From: Methylocaldum sp002005105
GTDB lineage: Bacteria; Pseudomonadota; Gammaproteobacteria; Methylococcales; Methylococcaceae
Direction of reading: 5' to 3'
Assembly (NCBI RefSeq): GCF_051027545.1
Contig: NZ_CP194902.1
Coordinates: forward strand, 806,001-870,000
DNA length: 64,000 nt
Under the pieces are notes generated by a model. That model ran no database searches and was not told the DNA's origin. It saw nothing but the letters and a program-made list of their open reading frames with translations. The position numbers were made by a program, and so were the translations under genes. Shown here in pieces: positions 17,334 to 25,732 of the stretch (its first letter is position 1; the number at the start of each line of letters is the position of its first letter).

Positions 17334-18140
17334 TCAAGCGATGAAGATGTCTTGATAAGCCTTGTATGTCGAACAGATCAACACCGGCATTAGGACCAAC
17401 CAACCCAAGCCGACGGGAAGCGTCGCGACGATCGCCGCAACCAAGCCCACGATACCGTAGACCAGGAACGGCATGATGTTGCGGAGACACCCCCGAAAGC
17501 TGAGCCCCATGGCCTCGACGGCGCTCTTGTCATGAAATACGACCAAGGCCGGCGCGAACCACATGGCCATGAGCAGCGGAACCAGAAGGGCGAATGCGAG
17601 CAAGGAAGCCACGAGCACCATCATGATATTCGACGCGTCCGGCGGCGTTCCCGCGAAAATGCTCATCGTACCGGAGCCGCCGAGTACGACCACGAACACT
17701 CCCCCCGCGACCACAAGGGCTCCCAAAAGGTACAGCAAACCGACCAGCGCGAGCTTTCCGAAATTGCGCTGGAATCCTTCGAACAAGTGGCCAAAGGCGA
17801 GTCCCCGCCCTTGTTCGAGAGAACGGCATCCCAGCATCAACCCGCCGGTCAGCACCGGGTAGACCAGGCTGGACAGCAGATTCACGACCGGAATCAAGTT
17901 GATGACGATACTCAGCAAGAACATGACGACGACAATTCCGATCCAGGTTCCAGGTGCCTCCTTGAACAATCCCCAGCCTTCGCTCAACCATGTCCAGCCG
18001 CGCCCGGCATCGTTCCGATTCGGCTTTTCCAGAAGCACGCCGGAATTCTCCGGAACGGGATCGGCCACTCGCGACCTGGGAGCCTGAAAAGGATTGTGGG
18101 AAGCATCGTCGGAAGACGGATCACGACCCGTTGTGTCCAT
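17334..18140 (-). CDS. BPSS1780 family membrane protein
   Basis: A 268-residue protein with a ~50-residue polar N-terminus and then about six membrane segments. The motif WLSEGWGLFKEAPGTWIG followed by LIPVVNLLSSLVYPVLTGG and MLGCRSLEQG fits the BPSS1780 family, whose function is unknown. It lies 26 bp after the DUF58 gene stop and four bases before the RDD gene, inside the MoxR/DUF58 operon. The context suggests a role in envelope assembly or stress, together with the MoxR chaperone. Confidence 0.8.
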   Translation of the reverse strand: MDTTGRDPSSDDASHNPFQAPRSRVADPVPENSGVLLEKPNRNDAGRGWTWLSEGWGLFKEAPGTWIGIVVVMFLLSIVINLIPVVNLLSSLVYPVLTGGLMLGCRSLEQGRGLAFGHLFEGFQRNFGKLALVGLLYLLGALVVAGGVFVVVLGGSGTMSIFAGTPPDASNIMMVLVASLLAFALLVPLLMAMWFAPALVVFHDKSAVEAMGLSFRGCLRNIMPFLVYGIVGLVAAIVATLPVGLGWLVLMPVLICSTYKAYQDIFIA

Positions 18141-18166
18141 AGGAACCTCTCTTCTTTTTGGTTTAG

Positions 18167-19477
18167 TTAAAAAACGCCGCTACGCTTCATGTCCCAGTAG
18201 CGGTTAACGAGCGCCACCGGCAGTTCCGCCGGGGCGACATCCAGTACGGCGACACCCTGGGCGCGCAAGGCGGCCAATTGCCGCCGGCGCTCGCGGCGGT
18301 AATCCACCGCCGCCGCATAGGCCAAGGCGCCATCCAAATCGGTTACCGGCTCATGGAGGAGAGCGTCCAAGGACGTTTCCCTCAAATTCGCCAGGAGCAC
18401 CAGATGCCGCCGCCGCAGAATGGCGAGGGCCGGCGGCAGCGTGGATTCGTCTTCGTCGCGCAGATTGGTGAGGAGCACGATCAGCGAACGTTTGCTCAAG
18501 CGCTCGCATAGGGCCTGGCTGGCGATCAGATAATCGGACGTTTGCAGCGAGGGCTGAAGGTCGTGCACGGCATTGAGCAAGCGCTGCACCGTGACGAGCG
18601 ATTTGCGGGGAGCGAAGTAGCGCGGCTCGGCCTGGGCAAAAGTCGAAAGCCCCACGCCGTCGCCCTGGCGCAAAGCCACGTAGGACAACAGCAGCAGCGC
18701 GTTCAGCGTATGGTCGAAATGCGACAGGGCATCGTCCTTGGCACGCATGCGCTGGCCGCAATCCAGCAGAAACACGATGTTCTGGTCTCTTTCGTCCTGA
18801 TACTCGCGGGCGATGGGCTTGCGCTTGCGGGCGGTGGCTTTCCAATCGATTTGCCGCAAGGCATCGTCGCGGCAGTATTCCCGCAACTGGTGGAAGTCCA
18901 GACCCTCGCCGCGCCGCCGCCTGCGCAGAACGCCGATCTGGGACAAGCGGTTATCGGTCGCGAACACCGAGTATCGAGTGATTTTTTCGAAATCCGGGTA
19001 AACCCGCACCGTCTCATCGCCGCCGACCCGGTACTGGGTCAGCCATAGGCGCAGCGGCGAAAGAAGCCGCAACTCGATCCCGCCGAAGACATGGGGCCCC
19101 CGTTCCAGGGGCTGCGCCATATAGCCGAGTTTCGCCCAATGGCCGCGCGACAGCTTGAAAAACAAGGGCAAGCCTTCTGCGGAAAACGTCTCGGGATGGC
19201 GGTCGAACACCCAGCCCGCGACGCTGCGCTCGGGGCTGGCGAGGCGGAGACGGACCGTTTGCGTTACCCCTACGGGCCATGCATCCTCGATTTCCCGCTC
19301 GACCCGCACCGGATTGCGGCGACTGAGGGCCAACCACCCGTCCGCCAGTGCCGCGCTCAGCAGCGCCGCCCCGGCGAATTGCCAGACCGCAAGCCATGAC
19401 GGCCACACCGCCACGAACACGGCGAGACCGAACCAGGCGGCGAGCGCGATCAAAAGGACGCGATGAGGCAGGAGCAC
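18167..19477 (-). CDS. DUF58 domain protein (MoxR partner)
   Basis: A 436-residue protein with two N-terminal membrane segments (LLIALAAWFGLAVFVAVWP and LAVWQFAGAALLSAALADG) and a cytoplasmic DUF58 domain with the signature RRRRGEGLDFHQLREY and QIDWKATARKRK. The segment after ~240 (NIVFLLDCGQRMRAKDD) has a von Willebrand A-like MIDAS start, DxGxRM. DUF58 proteins pair with MoxR AAA+ ATPases, which are thought to help them mature or insert partner proteins. It lies 12 bp after moxR. Family-level assignment is firm; the cellular task is not known. Confidence 0.9.
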   Translation of the reverse strand: MLLPHRVLLIALAAWFGLAVFVAVWPSWLAVWQFAGAALLSAALADGWLALSRRNPVRVEREIEDAWPVGVTQTVRLRLASPERSVAGWVFDRHPETFSAEGLPLFFKLSRGHWAKLGYMAQPLERGPHVFGGIELRLLSPLRLWLTQYRVGGDETVRVYPDFEKITRYSVFATDNRLSQIGVLRRRRRGEGLDFHQLREYCRDDALRQIDWKATARKRKPIAREYQDERDQNIVFLLDCGQRMRAKDDALSHFDHTLNALLLLSYVALRQGDGVGLSTFAQAEPRYFAPRKSLVTVQRLLNAVHDLQPSLQTSDYLIASQALCERLSKRSLIVLLTNLRDEDESTLPPALAILRRRHLVLLANLRETSLDALLHEPVTDLDGALAYAAAVDYRRERRRQLAALRAQGVAVLDVAPAELPVALVNRYWDMKRSGVF

Positions 19478-19489
19478 GAGAAACCCCGG

Positions 19490-20473
19490 TCAGAAGCGCG
19501 GCGAGGGAACCTGGTCCAGCAGCGCCCGGAGCAGCGTGTCGGCACTCGATCCCTCGATATCCGCCTCCGGAGAAGTCGCCACGCGATGGCGCAACGCCGG
19601 CAAAGCCACCGCCTTGATATCGTCCGGCGTGGCGTAACTCCGCCCCGACAGCAGTGCGCTGGCGCGGGCCGCGCGGACCAAAGCGATGCTGCCTCGGGGA
19701 CCCGCGCCGATGGACAGGCGCGGATGCTCGCGGGTAGCTCGGCTTATCGAAACGGCATAGCGGAGCACCCGGTCGTCCACCTCCACGTGGGCCGTCAACC
19801 GCTGCAGCGCCGCCACTTGTTCCGGGCCGATCAGGACCGCCACGTTATCCACGGCCAATTCGCCCCCGGACCGGCGCTCGATCACCTGGCGGGTGAGCGC
19901 CAATTCTTCCTCCATATCGGGGTAATCGATGCGTATCTTGAGCAGAAACCGGTCCAATTGCGCTTCCGGCAGAGGATAGGTGCCCTCCTGTTCGATCGGA
20001 TTCTGGGTGGCCAGCACCATGAACGGTTGAGGGACCGCCATCGAGCGGCCTTCCAGAGTCACCTGGCCTTCCTGCATCACTTCGAGCAGCGCCGCCTGGG
20101 TCTTCGCCGGAGCGCGGTTGATCTCGTCGGCCAGCAGGAGATGGGTGAAGACCGGCCCTTCGCGGGTAATGAACTGGCTGCTGCCCATATCGAAGAAGGT
20201 ATGGCCGACCACGTCCGAAGGCATGAGGTCGGGCGTGAACTGAATCCGCGCGAAGCGTCCGGAAAAGGTCTTCGCCAGCGCCTTCACCAGCAGCGTCTTG
20301 CCCAGACCGGGCACGCCCTCGAGCAGCACGTGCGCGCCGCAGAGCAAACCGATCAGCACCTCGTCGATCATACGCTCCTGGCCGATCAGCACCTTGCGGA
20401 GCTCGGCACGAATCGACCGGAGCAGCACTCCGGCCTTATCCACTTGTTCATCGAGCAAACGGGTTACCGCCAT
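19490..20473 (-). CDS. MoxR family AAA+ ATPase
   Basis: A 327-residue AAA+ chaperone-like ATPase with Walker A GVPGLGKTLLVKA, Walker B LLADEINRAPAKTQAALLE, the sensor region VLATQNPIEQEGTYPLPEAQ and the MoxR C-terminal lid. MoxR proteins work with vWA or DUF58 partners to mature protein complexes; the family is named after a methanol dehydrogenase cluster gene, but this operon type occurs in many non-methylotrophs. DUF58 follows directly. Between this gene and DUF4350 upstream lies a 284-bp palindromic element (20493-20776). Confidence 0.94.
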   Translation of the reverse strand: MAVTRLLDEQVDKAGVLLRSIRAELRKVLIGQERMIDEVLIGLLCGAHVLLEGVPGLGKTLLVKALAKTFSGRFARIQFTPDLMPSDVVGHTFFDMGSSQFITREGPVFTHLLLADEINRAPAKTQAALLEVMQEGQVTLEGRSMAVPQPFMVLATQNPIEQEGTYPLPEAQLDRFLLKIRIDYPDMEEELALTRQVIERRSGGELAVDNVAVLIGPEQVAALQRLTAHVEVDDRVLRYAVSISRATREHPRLSIGAGPRGSIALVRAARASALLSGRSYATPDDIKAVALPALRHRVATSPEADIEGSSADTLLRALLDQVPSPRF

Positions 20474-20492
20474 AAATCCTCACAATCGTTGT

Positions 20493-20776
20493 TTAGCCCA
20501 TATTTCTCACACCCGTCCAATCGCAAACGGTTGCTTTAATCGCAACCCTGCCTACTGCGGACGCCGTCCCAGTTGCAAACAGAGGCCATAGGATGCGGTG
20601 AGGAACGAACCGCATCGTTCGCGAGCGATGCGCCTCCTTCGTCGGCACATCCTACAGCCCTGGCGCGCCGGCTCGACGTAGTGTCAGCTACGCCTTCGCC
20701 GCCGCTCGGTCCGTGCGGCACGCCACAGCGGCATCTCAACGCCCTCGCTACGAAGGGGTGTGAGAAATACGGGCTA
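20493..20776. repeat. MITE-like element with ~20-bp inverted ends
   Basis: The left end TAGCCCATATTTCTCACACCC is mirrored by GGGTGTGAGAAATACGGGCTA at the right, a match at 20 of 21 positions. The interior contains the CCAATCGCAAACGG module (20517) and a CATAGGATG...CATCCTA inverted pair (20586-20653) also found at 49285. The right end reaches into the DUF4350 gene and supplies its stop codon. It has no coding capacity. Confidence 0.65.
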
Positions 20777-21977
20777 GTTCTTGCACCGTGCGCACGCGAT
20801 CGACGAAATGCCGCGGCGAAAGCTTGTCCGGTGCGGCCAAGACCGCCGTCACCCGGTTCTCGGGAATCCCGCTCATACCGGAGAGAATTCTCGCCTGTTC
20901 CGACTCGGAGACCTGCGCGATGTGCGGATGCCGCTGAAGAACATGTCTACGTAACTCCTGCCTGACCACATTGTCCCAGTGAGCCCGCCCGTCTTCGCCG
21001 CGACGCCAGACGGCGCGTCCGACGGCGGAAAGATGCTCGATCAGGCTGCGCCTCGCCGGATTCGGCGACGGCAGCATCCCGCCGAACCGCGGCACGATAC
21101 GCCAAAGCCAGGCCGCGATCAGCAGCGCGCCGCTGATCAGCGCCATCCACGCGGATTCGGCCAGCCATTCCCAAAGCGTCGGAACCTCGAGCCTGGTAGC
21201 CAGACGCACTTCGCCCTGCGGCTGGTAATGCCGCATCAGCCCCCAGATCAGTTCGGCGTGATCGTGCTCGCCGATCCGCCGATTGGAGAGAAACGTGAAG
21301 CCGTCGAGTACCGTAATCCGGCCTTGGCCATAGTCGTAATGCAGCACGGTGCTGCGCGTATCGACCACTCCCGCTTTCCAGACCGGTGCCGGGTCGGTCG
21401 GCACCAGACCCCAGCCGTTTGACCCGAACGTCCTTTGCAGCCGCAACGGCTGGTCCCGCGCCGGAAGACGCACTTCAACCGTATCCGGCTCGTCGTCGGA
21501 CCGCGCATCCGAAGGTTCGCACATCTGCGCTCCATCCTGTTCGTCCTCCGCGCCGTCTTCCTCCGTAGCGGCGGTTTTCTTGGGCTCGATCTTCGGGGGT
21601 TCGTACCATCCGATCCCCAGACGCTTCAGGATGGGGTCGTCGACTTGGCGGTATTCCGCCGCAACGATCAAATAGCCGCCGCGGCTCACCCAATCGAACA
21701 GGGCGTCGGCGCGGCGAGCATTGACGTAGATGCGGCGGCCGCGATCCAGCAGCAACACCCCGCCCGGCGTCAGCTCATCCAATACCAAGGCATTGCTAAC
21801 CCGCGCCACCGGTCGCCCGAGCCGCCCCATGAGACGGTCGAAAGCCAAATAAGGGTCGCGCCGAGCCTCCTTGCCCGGTTTCTCCCAAGTCGTGACCGGT
21901 ACGTAATCGAAGTTGGAAAAAAACCAGGCGGCGCTCAGCGCGACCAGCACCAGAACCCCCGTCGAACTCCAGATCAC
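20748..21977 (-). CDS. DUF4350 domain protein
   Basis: A ~409-residue protein with an N-terminal membrane segment (VIWSSTGVLVLVALSAAWFF), a DUF4350-type domain (residues ~40-260, with DPYLAFDRLMGRLG and GGVLLLDRGRRIYVNARRAD), and a second membrane segment (WMALISGALLIAAWLWRIVP). The frame is open to 22115, but that extension is encoded by a palindromic repeat, so I take the GTG at 21977 as the more likely start; there is no strong ribosome binding site for either. The last ~10 residues (ARISHTPS) and stop lie in another repeat. It is part of the SpoIIM-DUF4129-DUF4350-MoxR-DUF58 operon. Confidence 0.78.
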   Translation of the reverse strand: MIWSSTGVLVLVALSAAWFFSNFDYVPVTTWEKPGKEARRDPYLAFDRLMGRLGRPVARVSNALVLDELTPGGVLLLDRGRRIYVNARRADALFDWVSRGGYLIVAAEYRQVDDPILKRLGIGWYEPPKIEPKKTAATEEDGAEDEQDGAQMCEPSDARSDDEPDTVEVRLPARDQPLRLQRTFGSNGWGLVPTDPAPVWKAGVVDTRSTVLHYDYGQGRITVLDGFTFLSNRRIGEHDHAELIWGLMRHYQPQGEVRLATRLEVPTLWEWLAESAWMALISGALLIAAWLWRIVPRFGGMLPSPNPARRSLIEHLSAVGRAVWRRGEDGRAHWDNVVRQELRRHVLQRHPHIAQVSESEQARILSGMSGIPENRVTAVLAAPDKLSPRHFVDRVRTVQELARISHTPS

Positions 21978-21991
21978 CGTTCGGCTCAGAG

Positions 21992-22108
21992 GTAGTGAAA
22001 AAACCGTCGCGAGCGGTCGGAGTCCGCGCCGAGAAGCGGAGGCGTACAAGGGGGTACGTTGAGCATCGCAGGCGCGGACTTGGGTCGCGCAGTAGGTTTT
22101 TTTACTGC
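21992..22108. repeat. Inverted-repeat element between DUF4129 and DUF4350
   Basis: GTAGTGAAAAAACC at the left faces GGTTTTTTTACTGC at the right (12 of 14 complementary), with a second inner pair around AGTCCGCGCC / GGCGCGGACT. It fills nearly the whole gap between two operon genes and extends the DUF4350 frame artificially. Confidence 0.6.
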
Positions 22109-22118
22109 CTCTCATATA

Positions 22119-23624
22119 TTAGTCCGCGAAGTGATCAGACCAGCGGTCGCAGAGATCGGCGAGTTGCGGCACGGGCGGCGCGGCATGGGCGTAAGCCGCG
22201 AGCTTCCAGGCCAGCAACAGCTCGGCGAAATAACGCTCGCCGGCCTCGTCGATGCGCCCCCGTATCCGGTCCAGGCAGTTGCCTTCGGTATCCCCCGGGC
22301 GGAAGTCGACATAAGCGCGATGAATCAGGGAAACCAGCGCCCCGCGGTAAAGCAGCGAAAGTGCGACGGCATGTTCTCCGGCTGCAAGGTGCCGTTTCGC
22401 TGCGGCGACCAGATCGGCCGGCAGCGAGTCCGGCCGCACGTCCAGTCCGAACAGGGTTTCAGGAACGCTGCGGACGGCAGGACTCCGGATCAGCCATCTC
22501 TCGCGGTAGCGATAAAGCAAAACGATCAGGCCCGCGGCCAGAACAGCGGCTGCGACAAAGCTGAGGCTTCGGATCGCCTTCGCCATCCACTCGGCAAACG
22601 TCTTCAACAGCTCCAGCGCACTGGAATCGTCCGATGGCGACTCGCTCTCCGAATCGCGGTAGCGCCACGTCCAATCCTGAACTTCCCGGCCGAATACCGG
22701 ATCGGCCAACACCTCCCGAATCGCCCGTTCCGCTTCGCCGGTCTCGGCGACGCTCGCGGGAGGCTGGTCCGCGAAGACTTCACCGGGAGCTTGAAACCAG
22801 AACAGGCCGGCGAAACAAAGACACGCCATCATCAGGGCCGCTTTCCGTGGAGTCTCCTCCCGCCCTTCCGATTCCGCCTCGATGCGCCGGCTCAGACGGC
22901 GAAAACCCAGCTCGATGTCCCAGCCTTCGAGTTCGTTGCGGCGATTGAGATACAGCGTGAAGCCGGCGGCGACGTAGAACGGCTCGATCAAAGTCTCCCC
23001 CGCCAGATACGCGAGGTCGGACAGCACCAAGAGCCAGGCGTCCGATTCGCCGTGAAAAAGAGCCGCCCAGTCGAAAAGCGGCTCGATCTCCCGCGGCCGA
23101 AACAGTTCGATCGAAAGGATCAGCGAAATCTGGAGAAATGCCGAGAAATGCGCACAGAGATAGGTGAGCCACACCGCGCATCCGCGCGTCTTGCTATCGA
23201 GCGCCCGGCGCCGAGCCGCCGCCGCTCGCCCGCGCTGGCCCTCCAGTTGCGCGATGGGAAGATGAAACGAACGGGCCAAGCTGAAACGCCCTAGGGTCAG
23301 CCCCATGAGCAAGCCGGAATTCCGGATGAGTCCCGGCAGCGACCGCCAAATCTCCCGCGTGCTCGGCGCCCGTCCGAACGAGGCTTCCGCGTAGACCTTC
23401 AACAGTATTCGATCGAACAGCGGCTTGAACCACCACACGCTGATCGCGGCAACGGCGGGCCACTGCCACAGGAGAAGAAACACGATCAGAGCGAACGGCA
23501 CCATGGTGGCGAACCAGGCACGATAAACCGGCCGATGCCAGTGCCGCAGCACAACCAATCCCAGATCCAGGGCCTCCCAGGGCGTGCGTCGGCGGAGATC
23601 CAGACAGAGGCGCTCAAGCTGCAC
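22119..23624 (-). CDS. DUF4129 domain protein
   Basis: A 501-residue integral membrane protein with several N-terminal segments (residues ~40-60, ~155-175, ~200-225, ~265-285), a periplasmic stretch, another segment (SLSFVAAAVLAAGLIVLLY, ~360) and a C-terminal cytoplasmic DUF4129 domain (AGEHAVALSLLYRGALVSLI ... GDTEGNCLDRIR). DUF4129 proteins, some with a transglutaminase domain elsewhere, occur with MoxR/DUF58 operons. It overlaps the end of the SpoIIM-like gene by 11 bp, a sign of translational coupling. The first ATG fits the overlap. Function unknown. Confidence 0.85.
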   Translation of the reverse strand: MQLERLCLDLRRRTPWEALDLGLVVLRHWHRPVYRAWFATMVPFALIVFLLLWQWPAVAAISVWWFKPLFDRILLKVYAEASFGRAPSTREIWRSLPGLIRNSGLLMGLTLGRFSLARSFHLPIAQLEGQRGRAAAARRRALDSKTRGCAVWLTYLCAHFSAFLQISLILSIELFRPREIEPLFDWAALFHGESDAWLLVLSDLAYLAGETLIEPFYVAAGFTLYLNRRNELEGWDIELGFRRLSRRIEAESEGREETPRKAALMMACLCFAGLFWFQAPGEVFADQPPASVAETGEAERAIREVLADPVFGREVQDWTWRYRDSESESPSDDSSALELLKTFAEWMAKAIRSLSFVAAAVLAAGLIVLLYRYRERWLIRSPAVRSVPETLFGLDVRPDSLPADLVAAAKRHLAAGEHAVALSLLYRGALVSLIHRAYVDFRPGDTEGNCLDRIRGRIDEAGERYFAELLLAWKLAAYAHAAPPVPQLADLCDRWSDHFAD

Positions 23625-24621
23625 GGCGGCTTCGTCCGACGAGAGAAAAATAGGCCAGCAGCGAGAGCCAGAATGCCATCCCGACGCCGTATTTGAGCTC
23701 CACGGGAAGCGTTCGGATCGGCGACCAGAACGCTTCCACGAAAGCGGCGCAAAAAGTCAGTCCGGCCGCTGCGTAAAGGAGATGCACCGCCCGCTGCGCC
23801 GCCCGCTTGACCGCATCGGCGCGGCGGAGTCTCCCCGGCGCAATCAGGGCCAGTCCGATTTTCAGGCCGGCCGCACCGGAGAGTACGGCGCCTATCAGTT
23901 CCGGCGCGCTATGCCCCGCGACGAAGCCCCAAAACGTCTCGATATAGCCGACTTGCGTCAGATGCCCCGCCACCGCGCCGATCACCAGCCCGTTATAAAT
24001 CAGGAAAAATACGCTCCCGAGGCCGAAAGCGATGCCTCCCGCAAAGCACTGGAAGTCGATGCGCACATTGTTGGCAATGTAGAACCCCAGCATCATCACG
24101 TCGTCGGACGCATCCCGAGGCCGCCCCAGCCGTTCCGCGGTCGGGGCGTACATTTCTTCCACGGAACCCACCGTTTCCGGTGAGAGCAGGAAATACACGC
24201 CGTCCGGATAAAACTGAAGCACGGCGAGAGCGAGAAACAAAGGCAAGAAAAACAGCGCCGCCGAAGCCCAGACCAGCCGGGCCTCGCTCCGGACCAGAAC
24301 CGGCAAATCGTGCAACACGAAACGAAGCCACCGGCCTCCCCCCGCCCGGCGGGCGCCATAAATGCGCTGATGGACCGCCAAGACCCGGTCGCGCAGCGCA
24401 TCGAGCAGAGGCTCCGAATAGCGGCGGTCCCGCGCCAGGGACAAATCCCGGCACAGCCCCCGAAACTGACGCGGCAAACTCTCAACCGTGATCGCCGCCG
24501 GCCCCGGCTCGGCACCCGAAGCATCGCTCCGCTCCCCCTTTCCGCGAAGCCCGCCCGCCAGCCACCGATCCCACGCGTCCCAATCCGCTCGCCGCGTTTC
24601 GATGAATTGATATTCCTTCAC
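23614..24621 (-). CDS. SpoIIM-like (stage II sporulation protein M) membrane protein
   Basis: A 335-residue protein. Residues ~1-100 are soluble; five or six membrane helices follow (ALFFLPLFLALAVLQFYP, FFLIYNGLVIGAVAGHLTQV, FVAGHSAPELIGAVLSGAAG). The GFYIANNVRIDFQCFAGGIAFGLGS stretch and the H-S-A-P-E-L motif are hallmarks of the SpoIIM/UPF0114 fold, which in sporulating bacteria works in peptidoglycan remodelling. Here there is no sporulation context, and it is the first gene of the MoxR/DUF58 operon. The start MKEYQFIETRRADWDAW is typical. Confidence 0.87.
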   Translation of the reverse strand: MKEYQFIETRRADWDAWDRWLAGGLRGKGERSDASGAEPGPAAITVESLPRQFRGLCRDLSLARDRRYSEPLLDALRDRVLAVHQRIYGARRAGGGRWLRFVLHDLPVLVRSEARLVWASAALFFLPLFLALAVLQFYPDGVYFLLSPETVGSVEEMYAPTAERLGRPRDASDDVMMLGFYIANNVRIDFQCFAGGIAFGLGSVFFLIYNGLVIGAVAGHLTQVGYIETFWGFVAGHSAPELIGAVLSGAAGLKIGLALIAPGRLRRADAVKRAAQRAVHLLYAAAGLTFCAAFVEAFWSPIRTLPVELKYGVGMAFWLSLLAYFSLVGRSRRAA

Positions 24622-24686
24622 ATCCCGGTCCGAAAAGATTTGAAGGCTTAGTTTAGTCCAGGTGGGCGATCTTGGCCGCCGACCAT

Positions 24687-24714
24687 GCTCGTTCCCAAGC
24701 TCCCGCTTGGGAAC
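24687..24714. repeat. REP hairpin, left partner of the RAYT gene
   Basis: A 28-bp sequence whose centre forms a hairpin, TTCCCAAG-CTCCCG-CTTGGGAA. The exact reverse complement of all 28 bases occurs at 25502-25529, so the two copies bracket the RAYT transposase gene in mirror image. Confidence 0.85.
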
Positions 24715-24773
24715 CCGGCCTCGGAAGCTCCGGCTTCCACTAGCCCCCTAAATGAACGACTAAACTCAAACCC

Positions 24774-25265
24774 ATGCCCCGTAGCCGCTACCATATCCTG
24801 CAAAATCAATCGCCCCACTTCCTAACGGCAACGATCAACCACTGGCTGCCGCCGTTCACCCGCCCGGAAACGGTGAATATCGTGCTGGATTGCTGGCGGT
24901 TCCTGCAACGAGAATCCGGCCTCCAGCTCTACGGCTACGTCATACTGGAAAACCACCTGCATCTCGTCGCCGCTTCGCCCAATCTGAGCCGGGATATGCA
25001 GCGCTTCAAGTCCTACACGGCCAGGCAAATCGTCGCGTACCTTGAGCAGCGTGGATCGGCCAAAATATTGGAACTGCTGGCGCTATTCAAGCGACATCAC
25101 AAAACCGAGAGCACCTATCAGATTTGGGAAGAAGGCAATCACCCGCAACTCATCGAATCGGAAGCGGTCATGCGGCAAAAAATGGACTACATCCACCAGA
25201 ACCCCGTCAAACGCGGCTATGTGGATCAGGCCGAGAGCGTTTTTCGCCGCAGCATAGCGGTGTGA
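24774..25265 (+). CDS. REP-associated tyrosine transposase (RAYT)
   Basis: A 163-residue Y1/HUH single-strand transposase. It opens MPRSRYHI and has HFLTATINHWLPPF, the typical first strand, and the catalytic HxH in ENHLHLVAA (His61, His63). A tyrosine near residue 81 (SYTARQIV) is the candidate nucleophile. The C-terminal YIHQNPVKRGYV stretch is common to this family. RAYTs are domesticated relatives of IS200/IS605 transposases that mobilise or process REP palindromes. It lies between two mirror-image REP hairpins (24687 and 25502). The length matches the family, so it is probably intact. Confidence 0.93.
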   Translation: MPRSRYHILQNQSPHFLTATINHWLPPFTRPETVNIVLDCWRFLQRESGLQLYGYVILENHLHLVAASPNLSRDMQRFKSYTARQIVAYLEQRGSAKILELLALFKRHHKTESTYQIWEEGNHPQLIESEAVMRQKMDYIHQNPVKRGYVDQAESVFRRSIAV

Positions 25266-25306
25266 ATTGGGAACTCGGCACCCTGAATGCAGGCACAAAT
25301 ATGGTT

Positions 25307-25360
25307 GTAGGTCGGCAATCCTTTGCCGGCAAAGACGTCGGGAAGGGATTCCCGACCTAC
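25307..25360. repeat. REP-like element (GTAGGTCGG family)
   Basis: GTAGGTCGGCAATCC and GGGATTCCCGACCTAC face each other around a short loop with AAAGACGTCGG. It lies just after the RAYT gene and inside its REP pair. Confidence 0.8.
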
Positions 25361-25501
25361 GGCAGCCTGGGTCGCACACCACACCGGAAAATGCTCGAGC
25401 ATTGGCGCGATTCCAGCGCGGAACTATGCCAGCCAGGAAGGTTTGATCGAAGTGGTGCGGGCGTGGTGAGTTGACCATGACGCAGGAGCTTCGACGGGAG
25501 A

Positions 25502-25529
25502 GTTCCCAAGCGGGAGCTTGGGAACGAGC
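25502..25529. repeat. REP hairpin, right partner of the RAYT gene
   Basis: Exact reverse complement of 24687-24714. The distance between outer edges is 843 bp, the size of a typical REP-RAYT-iREP unit. Confidence 0.85.
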
Positions 25530-25620
25530 GAAACTATATTTGCTGAAATGGACGCAGCCGAAGTCAAAAAATAGAAGCCTGACCCCGTCATATGCGTAAG
25601 ACTTCTTGTGCTCCCTTCTC

Positions 25621-25694
25621 GTGAACCGCCCGGTGCGGACCCGTATGCCGTGGTGGTGTGGGGACTGGGGGTTAGAAACCCCCGGTTACCCGGT
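25621..25694 (+). mobile_element. Group II intron 3' end (domains V and VI), remnant
   Basis: GTGAACCGCCCGGTGCGGAC continuing through CCGTATGCCG and TGGTGGTGTG has the look of a bacterial group II intron domain V, followed by a domain VI-like hairpin GGGGGTTAGAAACCCCC and the ending GGTTACCCGGT. No intron-encoded reverse transcriptase and no 5' part are seen nearby, so this seems a truncated copy. It lies 39 bp from the stop codon of the SIR2 gene, on the opposite strand. The exact 3' boundary is a guess. Confidence 0.6.
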
Positions 25695-25732
25695 TAGACT
25701 CTAATGATTGCGTGGCATGCCTCATGTCGCTA

